A DNA stretch of 64,000 nt from Streptomyces sclerotialus (GTDB lineage: Bacteria > Actinomycetota > Actinomycetes > Streptomycetales > Streptomycetaceae): positions 3,930,501-3,994,500 of the forward strand of contig NZ_JBFOHP010000002.1 in NCBI RefSeq assembly GCF_040907265.1. Direction: 5' to 3'. Shown here piece after piece: positions 33,692 to 41,637 of this stretch (the stretch's first letter is position 1; the number at the start of each line of letters is the position of its first letter). The notes beneath the pieces were generated by a model, which saw only the letters and a list, made by a program, of their open reading frames with translations, was not told where the DNA came from and ran no database searches. Position numbers and translations under genes: made by a program.

Positions 33692-35556
33692 TGGCTGACA
33701 CGCGGCAAGGCGAGACCGATGAGGGTCTGGAGTCGCTGCTCGGCTTTCTGAGAGACGCCCGGGGTTTCGACTTCACCGGATACAAGCGGTCCTCGCTCGG
33801 CCGTCGCATCCGCAAGCGGATGGCCGACGTCTCCGTCGACAGCTACGCCGACTACCGCGATCTGCTGGAGACCAGCTCGGACGAGTTCGGCGCGCTGTTC
33901 AACACGATCCTGATCAACGTCACCTCCTTCTTCCGCGATCCGGACTCCTGGACGTTCCTCCAGCACGAGGTGCTGCCGGAGCTGCTCGCCCACGTGGCGC
34001 CGGACCACGAGATCCGGGTGTGGAGCGCCGGCTGCTCCAGCGGCGAAGAGGCGTACTCGCTCGCGATGATGTTCGCCGAGGCGCTGGGCCTGGAGGAGAC
34101 CCTCAACCGCGTCAAGATCTACGCCACCGACGTGGACGAGGAGGCGCTGCGCGACTCGCGGACCGGTCTGTATTCGGCCAAGTCGCTGGAGTCGCTGCCA
34201 CCCGAGCTGCGGGAGCGGTACTTCGAGCAGAACGGCGCGCAGTACAGCTTCCGCCCCGACCTGCGCCGCCGGGTGATCTTCGGCCGGCACGACATCACGC
34301 GTGACGCCCCGATCTCCCGGCTGGACCTCCTGGTCTGCCGCAACACGCTGATGTACTTCAACGTCGAGGCGCAGACCCAGATCATCGACCGCTTCCACTT
34401 CGCCCTGCGCGAGAGCGGCTACCTCTTCCTGGGCAAGGCGGAGATGCTGCTGAACGACGCCGACCGGTTCGAGGTCATGAGCATGCGGCAGCGCGTGTTC
34501 CGGCGCCGTCCCGGCGACTCGGGCCCGCCGTACAGCCCGGCCCCGGTCAAGGTCCGGCCGAGCGGCGGCAACGAGACGCACTCCATCGCCCGCAACCGCC
34601 AGCTGCGCGACCTGATCCTGGACGCGGCGCCCGCTCCCTCGCTCGCCGTCGACATCGACGGCACCGTCGTAATGATCAACAACCACGCCCGTACGCAGTT
34701 CGCGCTGACCTCCAACGACATCGGGCGCCCGTTCCAGGACCTGGAGATCTCCTACCGCCCGGTCGAGCTGCGGTCCCTGATCGAGCAGGCCACGCACGAA
34801 CGCCGGACGCTGCGCGTCAACGGTGCCGAGCGCCGGGTCGGGGAGGAGGTGCAGTACTTCGACATCCTCCTCCAGCCGCTGCTGGCCTCCAACGGGATGC
34901 CGGCCGCCACCCACATCACGTTCACCGACGTCACCGTCGCCACGCAGCTGAAGTCGGAGGTCAAGCGCGTACGGGAAGACCTGGAGACCGCCTACGAGGA
35001 GCTCCAGTCCACCAACGAAGAGCTGGAGACGACGAACGAAGAGCTCCAGTCCAGCATCGAGGAACTGGAGACCACCAACGAGGAGCTCCAGTCCACCAAC
35101 GAAGAGCTGGAGACGACGAACGAGGAACTCCAGGCGGGCAACGAGGAACTGGAGACGATGAACGAGGAGATGCGGGTCCGCACCGAAGAGCTGGACCAGA
35201 CCCGTGCCTTCCTCGAAGGGGTGCTGACCAGCATCGCGGCCGGCGTGGTGGTCCTGGACAGCGACACCCGGGTGAAGAGCTGGAACCGCGGCGCCGCCGA
35301 GCTGTGGGGCCTGCGCCCGGACGAGGTGGCCGACGAGCTCTTCTTCTCGCTGGACTTCGGGCTGCCCGCGGAGAAGGTGCGCACCCTGGTCCAGGAGTGC
35401 CTGTCCGACGGCCGGCGTACGGGGCCCCTCGCCCTCCCGGCCGTGAACCGCATCGGCCGCAGCATCCACTGCACCGTGTCGTGTTCCCCGTTCGACGGCT
35501 ACAACGGCGGTGTCGTCCTGCTGATGGAAGAAGTACGTAACGCCTCCCCTTCTTGA
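33688..35556 (+). CDS. CheR-type methyltransferase fused to coiled coil and PAS domains
   Basis: 622 aa. Residues 10-275 are CheR: RSSLGRRIRKRM, INVTSFFRDPDSW, SAM site WSAGCSSGEEAYSLAM (112-127) and CRNTLMYF. A PAS-like domain follows (about 305-415, ILDAAPAPSLAVDIDGTVV). Next is a long coiled coil (about 421-506) made of near-identical 14-residue units such as EELQSTNEELETTN, then a second PAS (FLEGVLTSIAAGVVVLDSDTRV) to the end. Such CheB/CheR-PAS proteins in other bacteria carry histidine kinase domains; here no kinase is present. An ATG three bases later is also possible. ANTAR regulators follow immediately. Confidence 0.92.
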   Translation: MMADTRQGETDEGLESLLGFLRDARGFDFTGYKRSSLGRRIRKRMADVSVDSYADYRDLLETSSDEFGALFNTILINVTSFFRDPDSWTFLQHEVLPELLAHVAPDHEIRVWSAGCSSGEEAYSLAMMFAEALGLEETLNRVKIYATDVDEEALRDSRTGLYSAKSLESLPPELRERYFEQNGAQYSFRPDLRRRVIFGRHDITRDAPISRLDLLVCRNTLMYFNVEAQTQIIDRFHFALRESGYLFLGKAEMLLNDADRFEVMSMRQRVFRRRPGDSGPPYSPAPVKVRPSGGNETHSIARNRQLRDLILDAAPAPSLAVDIDGTVVMINNHARTQFALTSNDIGRPFQDLEISYRPVELRSLIEQATHERRTLRVNGAERRVGEEVQYFDILLQPLLASNGMPAATHITFTDVTVATQLKSEVKRVREDLETAYEELQSTNEELETTNEELQSSIEELETTNEELQSTNEELETTNEELQAGNEELETMNEEMRVRTEELDQTRAFLEGVLTSIAAGVVVLDSDTRVKSWNRGAAELWGLRPDEVADELFFSLDFGLPAEKVRTLVQECLSDGRRTGPLALPAVNRIGRSIHCTVSCSPFDGYNGGVVLLMEEVRNASPS

Positions 35557-35581
35557 GGGAGGGCGGCGGTAGGCTGCGTAT

Positions 35582-36427
35582 ATGGAGACCGGAGGACCGT
35601 CCGGAGACGCAGCGGTCGCGTGGCAGAGGGCCGCGACGGCGCGGGAGCGCGCGGCCCGCGCGGAGGTCTTGGCCGCGCAGCAGGAAGCCCTTGCCCAGCA
35701 GGACCCGTCGTCGGTCCACGCGAAGATCGCAGCCAACCACCGCAGGTCCGCCAACTGCCACCGCTCCTCGGCCGAGCTCCAGGAGGCGTACGCCCGCCGC
35801 CTGACGGCCCTGCGTCAGCCGCACGAGCCGCTGCCCCTCTTCATGGGCGTGGTCGCGGACGCCTGCGGCACGAACAGCGCCGCGCTCACCCTGATCGGCT
35901 CCGACCACAGCCAGCTCGCGGTGGCCGCGTCCGACGAGGGGGCCCGCGCCGCCCAGGACCTGGAGTTCGTGCTCGGCGAGGGGCCGAGCACGGACGCCGC
36001 CGCCCGCCGCAGCCGCGTCTCCGCGGTGGGTACGGCCATCGAGCGGCGCTGGCCCTGCTACGGCCCGGCCGTCGCGGCGCTCGGCGTCGGCGAGGTGATC
36101 GCCGTCCCCCTGGAGACGGCCGACGGATGCCTGGGCTCGCTGGCGGTCTTCGACCCCCGGCCCGGTACGGCCACGGCCGCGGTCTTCGCCGACGTCACCG
36201 AGGCGCTGGTACGTACGGTGCTGCTCGGCCCGGACGCCGACCCGGAGCTGTACGGGGACACGGACCACCGGGACACCGTGCACCAGGCGGCGGGCATGCT
36301 GTCCGTGCAGGAACACTGCGCCGTCGGAGACGCCCTCTCGATGCTCAAGGCAAGGGCCTATGCCGAAGGGGTACCCGTCGATGAAATGGCGCGACGGATC
36401 GTGCATCGGGAGTATCGCCTTGCCTGA
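35582..36427 (+). CDS. GAF-ANTAR regulator
   Basis: 281 aa. Residues 10-80 are a charged helix, then a GAF-like sensor domain (about 85-215: LPLFMGVVADACGTNSAALTLIG). The C-terminal ANTAR RNA-binding domain is VHQAAGMLSVQEHCAVGDAL and what follows to VHREYRLA. ANTAR proteins bind paired hairpins in mRNA leaders to prevent termination. It begins 25 bases after the CheR-like gene and is probably in that operon, possibly as its output. Confidence 0.9.
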   Translation: METGGPSGDAAVAWQRAATARERAARAEVLAAQQEALAQQDPSSVHAKIAANHRRSANCHRSSAELQEAYARRLTALRQPHEPLPLFMGVVADACGTNSAALTLIGSDHSQLAVAASDEGARAAQDLEFVLGEGPSTDAAARRSRVSAVGTAIERRWPCYGPAVAALGVGEVIAVPLETADGCLGSLAVFDPRPGTATAAVFADVTEALVRTVLLGPDADPELYGDTDHRDTVHQAAGMLSVQEHCAVGDALSMLKARAYAEGVPVDEMARRIVHREYRLA

Positions 36428-36483
36428 GAGGCAAAGATGGCGCAAGGTTCGCAGAGCGCTGCGACTGGCCTGAAGGGGGCGTC

Positions 36484-37215
36484 ATGACGACACCGGCACA
36501 GAAGATCGCCGATGTGTTCGTGCAACTGTCCGGAGGAAGCGCGGGCACGCCCTTGCAGGCCCCCGAGCTGCTGACCACCCTCGTGCGGTGCGGTCCCCAG
36601 CTGCTCGGCGTGCACGCGGTCGGCACGGTGGTGGCCCTGGACGACCGTACGGAACCGCAGATCGCCGGCTCCGAGGACAGCGCGCAGGAGCTGAAGCGGG
36701 AAGGGCTGCGCTGGTGCGAGGGCCCCGGTACCGACACCCGCCGCAGCGGCCGGCCGCTGCCCTGCACCGCGTTCGACAGCGAGGCCGCCATGCGGCGCTG
36801 GCCGCGGTACGCGCCCCGGGCGCTGGAGCTCGGGTACACGCGCGTCGCGGCCTACCCGCTGCGGACCCGTGAGCGGCCCGTGGGCGCGCTGGTCCTGCTG
36901 AGCTCGGCGGAGGACACCCCGATGTCCGAGGAGGCCGGTACGCTCGCCCAGTCGCTGGCGGACTTCACCGCGCTCGCCCTGATACGCGAACACGAACTGC
37001 AGAAGAGCCGGACCCTGTCCGGGCAGCTGGAACACGCGCTGGTCAGCCGTGTGATCATCGAGCAGGCCAAGGGTGTGCTCGCCAACAGCCTCGATCTCTC
37101 CATGGACGGTGCCTTCGCTCTCCTGCGCGGCCACGCCCGCACCCACCGCCGGCGGCTGACCGATGTCGCCCACGACGTGGTCGAGGGCCGGCTGAAGCTC
37201 GGCCTCGACGACTGA
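36484..37215 (+). CDS. GAF-ANTAR regulator
   Basis: 243 aa. GAF domain (about 15-160: LQAPELLTTLVRCGPQLLGV; LGYTRVAAYPLRTRERPVGAL) followed by ANTAR (about 180-235: RVIIEQAKGVLANSLDLSMD and on, with the conserved Ala/Leu pattern). AAGGGGG precedes the ATG. It is 56 bases past the preceding ANTAR gene and likely co-transcribed. Confidence 0.92.
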   Translation: MTTPAQKIADVFVQLSGGSAGTPLQAPELLTTLVRCGPQLLGVHAVGTVVALDDRTEPQIAGSEDSAQELKREGLRWCEGPGTDTRRSGRPLPCTAFDSEAAMRRWPRYAPRALELGYTRVAAYPLRTRERPVGALVLLSSAEDTPMSEEAGTLAQSLADFTALALIREHELQKSRTLSGQLEHALVSRVIIEQAKGVLANSLDLSMDGAFALLRGHARTHRRRLTDVAHDVVEGRLKLGLDD

Positions 37216-37340
37216 GCGGGCCGGACACTCCCCGGCACTGTCCGGGAACCGCCGCACCCACTCCTGCAGTTGTCACACTGACGCGTTGTCATATCGATGA
37301 CAACGTCAACCACAGGACAAATGAAGGAGTGGACGCCGCG

Positions 37341-38375
37341 ATGGTGTTCAAACGGCTGCTCGGCGCCCTGGGCGTAGGGGGTCCCTCGGTGGACACGGTG
37401 CTGGAGGGCGGTGCCGTGCCGCCCGGCGGCACGCTGTCCGGACAGGTGCATCTGCAGGGCGGCAGCGCGGACTTCGACATCGAGCACCTCACGCTCGAAC
37501 TGGTCGCGCGGGTCGAGGCCGAGCACGAGGACGGCGAGCACGAAGGGTTCGTGACCTTCGACCGCTTCACCGTCGGCGGCGGCTTCCGCCTCGCCGAAGG
37601 GGAGCGGCGGAGCGTCCCGTTCGCCGTCACCGTGCCCTGGGAGACGCCGGTCACCGAGCTGTACGGCCAGTCGCTGGGCATTGTGCTCGGCGTACGGACC
37701 GAGCTGGCCGTGGCGGGCGCGAAGGACAAGGGCGATTTGGACCCGCTGGCCGTCGCCCCGCTGCCCGCGCAGGAGGCCGTGCTGGAGGCGCTGGGCCGGC
37801 TCGGCTTCGGCTTCCGCTCGGCCGACCTGGAGCTGGGCCACATCCGCGGCACGGGCCAGCGGCTGCCCTTCTACCAGGAGATCGAGCTGACCCCCGCGCC
37901 GCAGTACGCGCACGCGCTGAACGAGCTGGAGGTGACCTTCCTGGCGGCGCCCGGCGGCCTGGAGGTGGTCCTGGAGGCCGACAAGCGCGGCGGGCTGTTC
38001 TCCGGCGGCCGCGACGCCGTCCACCGCTTCGCCGTGAGCCATGACGCCGTCGCGCATCTGGACTGGGACGCCGAGGTCGACGCGTGGGTGCGCCAGGTGG
38101 CCGGGCAGCAGGCCGCCGCCGCTCCGTACGTCCACGGCCACGGCGACGCGTACGGCCACGGAGACCCGTACGGGCACCACGGGCACGATTCGTCGCACGG
38201 GCACGTTGGGCATCACGACGGACACCACCGCTCCGGCCCCGGCACCGGGGCCGTCGTGGCCGGTGCCGCCGCGGGTGTGGCGGCCGGTGTCGTCGGCGGC
38301 TTCGTCGCGGCCGAGGTGATCGACGAGATCGGTGACGCCTTCGAGGACGAGGACGACGGCGGCGACGAGGGCTGA
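37341..38375 (+). CDS. Spo0M family protein (arrestin-like)
   Basis: 344 aa. The family starts MVFKRLLGALGVGGPSVDTVL and has the arrestin-like beta sandwiches DIEHLTLELVARVE and VPFAVTVPWETPVTE. Spo0M proteins modulate sporulation in Bacillus and are also present in streptomycetes. Residues about 255-300 are a His/Gly/Asp/Tyr-rich stretch (GHGDAYGHGDPYGHHGHD) that might bind metal. A hydrophobic Ala/Gly/Val-rich segment and an acidic tail end the protein. The ATG at 37341 has AAGGAG 11 bases upstream; an in-frame GTG at 37329 is less likely. Confidence 0.88.
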   Translation: MVFKRLLGALGVGGPSVDTVLEGGAVPPGGTLSGQVHLQGGSADFDIEHLTLELVARVEAEHEDGEHEGFVTFDRFTVGGGFRLAEGERRSVPFAVTVPWETPVTELYGQSLGIVLGVRTELAVAGAKDKGDLDPLAVAPLPAQEAVLEALGRLGFGFRSADLELGHIRGTGQRLPFYQEIELTPAPQYAHALNELEVTFLAAPGGLEVVLEADKRGGLFSGGRDAVHRFAVSHDAVAHLDWDAEVDAWVRQVAGQQAAAAPYVHGHGDAYGHGDPYGHHGHDSSHGHVGHHDGHHRSGPGTGAVVAGAAAGVAAGVVGGFVAAEVIDEIGDAFEDEDDGGDEG

Positions 38376-38426
38376 GAACCGGGCGGGGTGCGGCCGGTCC
38401 CCTGGGCCGGCCCGCGCCGTCAACTT

Positions 38427-38440
38427 CTACACCCGTGTAG
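38427..38440. promoter_or_regulatory. BlaI-type operator before terB
   Basis: CTACACCCGTGTAG has the 6-2-6 inverted repeat CTACAn-nn-nTGTAG. An almost identical dyad (CTACAGCACTGTAG) lies in the blaI upstream region at 40095-40108. It is 51 bases from the terB ATG. Confidence 0.6.
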
Positions 38441-38490
38441 ATTTCAGCTCGCGTGAGCCCGCGCAAGCGACGGATGACGAGGAGAACGAC

Positions 38491-38946
38491 ATGGCTCTGT
38501 GGGACCGGATCAAGGACTCGGCGCAGACGATGCAGACCCAGCTGGTGGCGAAGAAGAACGACCTCAAGAGCGGCGCCTTCCGGGACGCGAGCATGGCGAT
38601 GTGCGCGCTGGTGGCCGCGGCGGACGGCAGCATCGACCCGTCCGAGCGCCGCCGGGTGGCCCAGCTGATCATGTCGAACGAGGTACTGCAGAACTTCCCG
38701 GCGGACGACCTGCAGCGCCGTTTCGACGGTTACCTCGACAAGCTCATCGCCGACTTCGACTTCGGCAAGGTGAGCGTGATGCAGGAGATCGGCAAGGTGA
38801 AGAAGAAGCCGACCGAGGCGCGGGCCGTCATCCAGATCGGCATCGTCATCGGCGGCGCGGACGGCGACTTCGACAAGACCGAGCAGGCCGTCGTGCGGGA
38901 CGTGTGCTTCGCGCTGGAGATCCCGCCGGCCGAGTTCGACCTGTGA
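38491..38946 (+). CDS. TerB-family tellurite resistance/stress protein
   Basis: 151 aa all-alpha TerB domain. The metal-linked signature AMCALVAAADGSIDPSERRRV and its counterpart VIQIGIVIGGADGDFDKTEQAV are both intact, each with Asp/Glu ligands. GAGGAG is 7 bases before the ATG. Function in stress or tellurite tolerance is general to the family. A BlaI-type operator lies in its promoter, linking it to the BlaI/M56 pair 1.7 kb away. Confidence 0.93.
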   Translation: MALWDRIKDSAQTMQTQLVAKKNDLKSGAFRDASMAMCALVAAADGSIDPSERRRVAQLIMSNEVLQNFPADDLQRRFDGYLDKLIADFDFGKVSVMQEIGKVKKKPTEARAVIQIGIVIGGADGDFDKTEQAVVRDVCFALEIPPAEFDL

Positions 38947-38973
38947 CGCGGGGCCGGGTGCGGCCCGCGGCGG

Positions 38974-39237
38974 TCAGCTGCGGGCCCCCGGCTCGTCCTG
39001 CGCGCGGGACGGCTCGTCCTGGATGCGGGAACTGATCACGTCACCGGGACGGGCGCGGATCACCCGCGGGCGCGTGCCGTCGTCGTCCGGGTGGACGCCG
39101 TCCTTCATCGCCCTGGTCTCACTCTTGAGGATGCGGGTCGCCTTGCCGGCGGACCGTACGAGATCGGGCAGCCGCTTGGCCGCGAGCAGCACGATGACAA
39201 CGATGAGGAGCAGTGCGATCTCACTGATCCCGAACAT
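38974..39237 (-). CDS. TatA/E-like twin-arginine translocase component
   Basis: 87 aa. MFGISEIALLLIVVIVLLAAKRLPDLVRSAGKA is a TatA pattern: short membrane helix, then the amphipathic helix with KRLPDL replacing the more common KKLPDL/FGxxKLP. The tail is acidic/basic and disordered. The start MFGIS at 39237 is chosen because it gives the standard N-terminus, with GAGAGGG upstream; longer starts add non-family sequence. It may be an accessory TatA or TatB, as the main tat genes are elsewhere. The stop converges with terB (27 bases). Confidence 0.85.
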   Translation of the reverse strand: MFGISEIALLLIVVIVLLAAKRLPDLVRSAGKATRILKSETRAMKDGVHPDDDGTRPRVIRARPGDVISSRIQDEPSRAQDEPGARS

Positions 39238-39286
39238 CCCGGCCCTCTCTTCCCCCTCCGCGCGGAGGGCACCCTGAGCGTACTGG

Positions 39287-40054
39287 TCAGCGCCGCGGCC
39301 CGGAATCGGGGCCGCTGAAGTCGGGTCCCGCGTAATCGGGGCTCGCGTAGTCCCCACTGGCGTAGTCCCCGCTCGCGTAGTCGGGTGCCGCGAAGTCCGG
39401 GCTGCTGTAGCCGAGCCGGGGCCGGGTGCCGTCCCGGCCGGGCCGTGGCGCCGACCGGAGCTGCCGCTCCAGGTACGGCACGATCCCGCGCTCCAGCAGC
39501 GCCAGCTGCCAGGCCTCGCGCGCCCGCCGCAGCCGCTCTTCGGGCGCGTCGGCGCCGGCCGCCCGGTGCCGGGCGGCGGTGCCCAGCAGCCCGGCCACCC
39601 CGCAGGCCAGGGACACCGCCGTGAGGACCACGGCCACCTGCCCGGCCGTGATCAGGGCGTCCGCGAGCGGGCGCTGGGAGGCGGCCAGCCGCAGCAGGTA
39701 GCCGAGCAGGAAGAAGACGACGGCCGCCACGGCCGCCAGGCTCGGCACGAGCACGCCGAGCAGGGGCAGCAGCCCGCGCCCCCGCCGCTCCGCCGCGTCA
39801 CCGGTCCCGGCGCCGCCCGCGCCGCCCTCCGCTTCCTCCCGCAGCGCGAGGTAGGTGCGGTACTCCGGTGCGGCCTCCGCCGCGAGCAGCGCGGCCTCGG
39901 CGAGGGCGCCGTCGCGCAGGCTCCGGGTGAGCTCGCCGGTGGGATCGGCGCGTACCGCCCGCGCGACCTCGCCGGTACTCAGCCCCCGCTCCACCAGCCG
40001 CTCGAAGTCCGCCTGGTCCCGCGCCCGCAGGCCGTCCCGCCGTAACCCTGCCAT
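39287..40054 (-). CDS. Membrane protein with repetitive Tyr/Asp tail
   Basis: 255 aa. The first 100 residues are soluble (RARDQADFERLVERGLSTGE). Two helices follow (GVLVPSLAAVAAVVFFLLGYLL and VAVVLTAVSLACGVAGLLG). The C-terminal 35 residues are a five-residue repeat DYASG/DYASP ending DFSGPDSGPRR, encoded by 15-bp DNA repeats at about 39318-39402. No known family recognised. The ATG at 40054 is used because residues further upstream would overlap the blaI promoter region. A BlaI-type dyad is 41 bases upstream, so it is divergent from, and may be co-controlled with, blaI. Confidence 0.75.
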   Translation of the reverse strand: MAGLRRDGLRARDQADFERLVERGLSTGEVARAVRADPTGELTRSLRDGALAEAALLAAEAAPEYRTYLALREEAEGGAGGAGTGDAAERRGRGLLPLLGVLVPSLAAVAAVVFFLLGYLLRLAASQRPLADALITAGQVAVVLTAVSLACGVAGLLGTAARHRAAGADAPEERLRRAREAWQLALLERGIVPYLERQLRSAPRPGRDGTRPRLGYSSPDFAAPDYASGDYASGDYASPDYAGPDFSGPDSGPRR

Positions 40055-40094
40055 CGCTTCCCCGCTTCCGCCCCCGTTCCATGGCCTCTTGAAT

Positions 40095-40108
40095 CTACAG
40101 CACTGTAG
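40095..40108. promoter_or_regulatory. BlaI-type operator between blaI and the membrane protein gene
   Basis: CTACAGCACTGTAG is a perfect 6-2-6 dyad, the form bound by BlaI/MecI-type repressors (CTACAnnnnTGTAG). It lies 41 bases from the minus-strand gene start and 113 from the blaI start. Confidence 0.65.
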
Positions 40109-40220
40109 AAACACGGCGGGACGTGCAGGCGTGCACCCTGGGCTCCCGTCAGTACGATGGCCGCTCCACCGAACGTACGAGCACACGTGCGGGCGGGGTG
40201 CGGCGGAGGGAGACGGCGGA

Positions 40221-40685
40221 GTGGACCGCGGAGCGGGCCGGCGAGCGGGTGACGGACGGCATGAGCGCGACCCCCGCGGGCGCCGGCGCGGCCAGGGCGA
40301 GCTGGAGGCACAGGTCCTGTCCGTGCTGCGGCTGTCCTCGGGCCCGGCGACCGCTGCCTGGGTGCAGGAACGTCTCGACGGCGACCTCGCCTACACCACC
40401 GTCATGACCATCCTGTCCCGGCTGCTGGCCAAGGGAGCCGTCACCCGCGAGCGCCTGGGCCGCGCCTTCGTATGGCAGGCCGCGTCCGACGAGGCCGGGC
40501 TCGCCGCGCTGCGGATGCGCCGGGTGCTGGACGCGGAGGCCGACCGGGAAGCGGTGCTGGCCAGCTTCGTCACGGCCCTCTCCCCCGACGACGAGCGGCT
40601 GCTGCGCGGCCTGCTCCACGAGGCGGCGGACGTCCCCGGCGCCGCCGACGGGACCGGCGCGCCGGAACAGACGCCGGAGGGCTGA
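40221..40685 (+). CDS. blaI: BlaI/MecI-family transcriptional repressor
   Basis: 154 aa from a GTG. Winged helix with GQGELEAQVLSVLRLSSGPA and VQERLDGDLAYTTVMTILSR (recognition helix), then RRVLDAEADREAVLASFVTALS for dimerisation, typical of BlaI. GGAGGG lies upstream. The next gene, four bases on, encodes an M56 zinc protease, the BlaR1-like partner that cleaves BlaI. In streptomycetes the pair need not control a beta-lactamase; the operator dyads here suggest terB and the divergent membrane protein. Confidence 0.9.
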   Translation: MDRGAGRRAGDGRHERDPRGRRRGQGELEAQVLSVLRLSSGPATAAWVQERLDGDLAYTTVMTILSRLLAKGAVTRERLGRAFVWQAASDEAGLAALRMRRVLDAEADREAVLASFVTALSPDDERLLRGLLHEAADVPGAADGTGAPEQTPEG

Positions 40686-40688
40686 CCG

Positions 40689-41627
40689 GTGGGCGTGTTC
40701 GTCTTCCTGCCCCTGGTCCTCCCGCTCACCGCCTGGCCGGTCGCGCGCCTGGCCGAGCAGCATCTGCACCCGCGCAGCGCCACCCGGCTGCTGGCCGGCG
40801 TCGCGGCCGTGCTCGCCGTGTGCAGCACGGTCTGCCTGGGCCTGATCATGGTCGTCGGCACCGCCCAGCTGCCCGGCAACCCGCTGCCGGACGGCTGGTC
40901 CGACCCGGAGGTCCGTGCCGCGGTCCCGTACGACGAGGTCGCGGGCAAGGCCGCGATCCCCGCGCTGTTCGCGGTGGCCGTGGCGGGCGGGCGTACGGTC
41001 CTGCGCCATCTGCGCGTACGGCGCCGCGCGAGCCGCGCGCTGACGGGGCTGCCCGGCTCGCGGGTGGCGGTCCTGCCGGACACCGCGGCGTACGCGTACG
41101 CGCTGCCGTCCCGGCGCCCCCGGCCGGGCCGGGTCGTGGTCTCCACCGCGATGCTGGCGCGGCTGGACTCACGCGAGCGGCGGGCCCTCTTCGCGCACGA
41201 GCGCGCGCACCTGACAGGCCGCCATCACCGGTACCTGCTGGCCGTGCAGCTCGCGGCCCGCGCCAACCCGTTCCTGCTGCCGCTGCGCACGGCGACGGAG
41301 TTCTGCGCCGAACGCTGGGCGGACGAGGAGGCGGCGCGGGCGGTCGGCGACCGCCGTGCGACGGCCCGCGCGGTGGGCAAGGCGGCCCTGGTCGCCGGCC
41401 GCGCCCCGCTGGCGGGCCTGGCGTCCTTCGCCGCTCCGGGCCCCGTGCCGCGGCGGGTGGCCGCGCTGCTCGGGCCCGGCCCGCCGGCCCGCAGCCTGCC
41501 TCCGGCGCTCACCCCGGCCGGGGTCGCCACCCTCGTCGCGGCGGCCGGCACACTCGCCTCGGCACTCTCCTCCGTCAACGCCACGGTCGCGCTCTTCCTC
41601 GTCCTCCAGGCCGCGACCCCGCTGTGA
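40689..41627 (+). CDS. M56-family membrane metallopeptidase (BlaR1-like, no sensor domain)
   Basis: 312 aa. The zinc motif HERAH sits in LFAHERAHLTGRHHRYLL with a downstream Glu in FCAERWADEEA. Several membrane helices flank it, at the N-terminus (LPLVLPLTAWPVARL, TRLLAGVAAVLAVCSTVCL) and the C-terminus (SVNATVALFLVLQ). The penicillin-sensing domain of full BlaR1 is missing. GTG start, four bases after the blaI stop, so the pair is co-transcribed. It would cut BlaI or another repressor on an unknown signal. Confidence 0.9.
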   Translation: MGVFVFLPLVLPLTAWPVARLAEQHLHPRSATRLLAGVAAVLAVCSTVCLGLIMVVGTAQLPGNPLPDGWSDPEVRAAVPYDEVAGKAAIPALFAVAVAGGRTVLRHLRVRRRASRALTGLPGSRVAVLPDTAAYAYALPSRRPRPGRVVVSTAMLARLDSRERRALFAHERAHLTGRHHRYLLAVQLAARANPFLLPLRTATEFCAERWADEEAARAVGDRRATARAVGKAALVAGRAPLAGLASFAAPGPVPRRVAALLGPGPPARSLPPALTPAGVATLVAAAGTLASALSSVNATVALFLVLQAATPL

Positions 41628-41637
41628 ACGGGCTGCC

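Noticed and set aside
34975..35205. Repeats that could be read as a CRISPR-like array
   Set aside because: Units abut without spacers and stay in frame inside a coiled-coil protein.
33355..35754. A 799-codon minus-strand frame with VGGLELLVGG-like repeats
   Set aside because: Antisense of the CheR-PAS coiled coil; the repeats are just the complement of its heptads.
40055..40186. N-terminal extension of the repetitive-tail membrane protein
   Set aside because: It would cover the BlaI-type operator and promoter; the ATG at 40054 is preceded by a usable ribosome-binding site.
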